Shown: in pieces, positions 21,089 through 21,590 of the stretch
Position numbering within the stretch: position 1 is the first letter of the stretch
Layout: every line of letters starts with the position of its first letter
Origin: a virus
DNA length: 21,590 nt
IMG/VR virus record: IMGVR_UViG_3300036761_002591
Location: 1-21,590 of that record
Reading direction: 5' to 3' (one strand)
Program-made: the position numbers and the translations under genes
Notes under the pieces: model-generated
Told to the model about the DNA's origin: nothing
Databases searched by the model: none
What the model saw: the letters and a program-made list of their open reading frames with translations, nothing else

Positions 21089-21162
21089 TTGGCCCGGCTG
21101 GATTTGCACCAGCGACCTACGCTGTCTCAGCGCGCCGCTCTCCCCCCCTGCGCTCCGGGCCG
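21089..21162 (-). tRNA. tRNA-like cloverleaf, degenerate (anticodon position GAG)
   Basis: Read from 21162 to 21089, 74 bases fit a class I tRNA with exact spacing 7-2-4-9-4-1-5-7-5-5-5-7-5-7-1. Acceptor stem CGGCCCG/CGGGCCA pairs at six of seven. The D stem pairs at three of four around AGGGGGGGA (A14, GG at 18-19, A21 present). The anticodon stem pairs at four of five with loop CTGAGAC (U33 present, A37). The T arm GCTGG-TGCAAAT-CCAGC pairs at five of five. Against a functional tRNA: U8 is G, U55 is G, no CCA follows, and GAG would mean leucine, whose bacterial tRNAs have a long variable arm. It sits between the peptidase-like and DUF6496-type genes. It may be a decayed tRNA, a tRNA mimic or coincidence. 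Confidence 0.45.
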
Positions 21163-21173
21163 CCGCTCTCCCC

Positions 21174-21347
21174 CTACTTCTTCGGCTTCGCGTGCGCGCG
21201 CGCCTCGCTCAGCGCGATGGCGATCGCCTGTTTCCGCGACGTGACCGTATGCCCGGAGGACGACCGCAACGTCCCGTGCTTGAACTCGTGGAGGACCTGC
21301 TGCGTTTTTCTGGCGTAGGCCTTGTGCACCGCGTCACGCATCGCCAT
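21174..21347 (-). CDS. DUF6496-type small basic protein (57 aa)
   Basis: The frame is open to a GTG at 21440, but the ATG at 21347 has GGAGG 5 bases upstream and gives 57 residues that match the family in full. The pattern VLHEFKHGTLRSSSGH, then VTSRKQAIAIALSEAR, is the hallmark of DUF6496, common in phages and bacteria with no known function. The protein is strongly basic, with a lysine-rich end (AHAKPKK), so nucleic-acid binding is possible. It lies upstream of the tRNA-like element and peptidase-like gene on the same strand. Confidence 0.75.
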   Translation of the reverse strand: MAMRDAVHKAYARKTQQVLHEFKHGTLRSSSGHTVTSRKQAIAIALSEARAHAKPKK

Positions 21348-21369
21348 GGGACCCTCCAGGACGGGGAGA

Positions 21370-21394
21370 GGGGACCCACCCCGCGTGGGCCCCC
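21370..21394 (-). other. Hairpin upstream of the DUF6496-type gene
   Basis: GGGG-A-CCCAC pairs with GTGGG-C-CCCC with one mismatch and a five-base loop. It lies in the non-coding leader, 22 bases before the ribosome site region, and could be the terminator or leader structure of an upstream unit; no U tract is visible. Confidence 0.4.
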
Positions 21395-21590
21395 TCGAAT
21401 CTACTCCGTCCGCCGTCCCCGCACTATCCCTCTCCTCCACGAAAGCGGGAGCCTCGCGTCGGATGGGACCCGCGTGGGGGGCGCGGCGCAGGGACAGTCC
21501 CTCAGGGCGAAGCCCGGCGCGTCATATGCGCCGCGCACTAGGTATGGAACCTAGACGCGGCACGCACAACGCGCCGGATGTCGCGCAACG
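21395..21590. other. Non-coding, palindrome-rich right edge
   Basis: No convincing coding frame is seen here on either strand. It holds two small stems, GGGAC/GTCCC (21491-21501) and GGGC/GCCC (21505-21515), and the long hairpin at 21514-21577. The minus-strand GTG at 21440 in frame with the DUF6496-type gene lacks a ribosome site. Confidence 0.5.
21514..21577 (-). ncRNA. Long imperfect RNA hairpin, candidate structured RNA
   Basis: Arms of 9 pairs (CCGGCGCGT/ACGCGCCGG), then a 7-position segment, 6 pairs (GCCGCG/CGCGGC), a small internal loop, 6 pairs (CTAGGT/ACCTAG) and a five-base loop. In the middle segment the plus strand would have four A/C-type mismatches, all of which become G-U pairs in the minus-strand RNA (23-24 pairs become 27 of 28). 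This asymmetry indicates a transcribed minus-strand RNA. No U tract follows, so it is not a standard terminator. Confidence 0.5.

Noticed and set aside
21348-21440. GTG start giving an 88-residue DUF6496-type protein
   Set aside because: The extra N-terminus is outside the family pattern, lacks a ribosome site and covers a hairpin.
21514-21577. Anticodon-arm-like CTAGG-TTCCATA-CCTAG with CCA, suggesting a tRNA-Trp
   Set aside because: No matching acceptor stem or T loop (no TTC-type loop) can be placed around it; the long hairpin explains the sequence better.
1-21590. CRISPR array, diversity-generating retroelement, transposase or integrase
   Set aside because: No regular direct repeats with spacers, no reverse transcriptase, no integrase or transposase motifs were seen in any frame.

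Overview
The window is part of the genome of a GC-rich tailed double-stranded DNA phage (Caudoviricetes), either free or as a prophage or metagenomic contig. The anchors are an ATPase/nuclease large terminase, a portal protein of about 690 residues, a scaffold, a HK97-fold-type major capsid protein, two adaptor-like proteins and a beta-propeller tail protein. I see no tape-measure, sheath or tail-tube gene. With the P22-like order terminase, portal, scaffold, coat, adaptor, propeller, this suggests a short-tailed (podovirus-like) particle, which is an inference. The host is not identifiable from the sequence. Very high GC and clear Shine-Dalgarno sites fit a GC-rich bacterium.

Layout. Positions 20085 down to 1 on the minus strand form one densely packed late cistron array, with ATGA overlaps or gaps of a few bases at most junctions. 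In transcription order it holds an unassigned protein in the usual small-terminase place, three small beta or repeat proteins, TerL (GTG start), a 57-residue membrane protein, portal, scaffold, major capsid protein, a possible decoration protein, a Q/P-rich protein, a 620-residue putative internal virion protein, a 171-residue unknown, a C2H2 zinc-finger protein, a small unknown, a 661-residue LamG/BACON-like surface protein, two adaptor-like proteins, the propeller protein with FN3 domains, a C-terminally repeat-tagged tail protein, a small beta protein, a 28-residue arginine-rich peptide, a LamG-like protein, a SAM-dependent methyltransferase and a glycosyltransferase cut by the left edge. 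The only obvious interruptions are two structured intergenic regions flanking the capsid gene and a promoter-like gap near 2600.

The right end (20086-21590) looks regulatory or accessory. It has a divergent plus-strand gene for a CxxC/Myb-like DNA-binding protein with a good sigma70-type promoter, then a convergent HExxH metallopeptidase-like gene, a tRNA-like cloverleaf, a DUF6496-type small protein, and a non-coding segment with a long hairpin whose G-U pairs indicate a minus-strand RNA.

Best candidates for something undescribed: (1) an Ala/Gly/Pro peptide module that is a three-fold tandem repeat in the 79-residue protein next to TerL and recurs once in each of two distant tail or surface proteins; (2) the long RNA hairpin at 21514-21577; (3) the degenerate tRNA-like element at 21089-21162; (4) the capsid-gene leader with three copies of an 8-mer and mutually exclusive hairpins.
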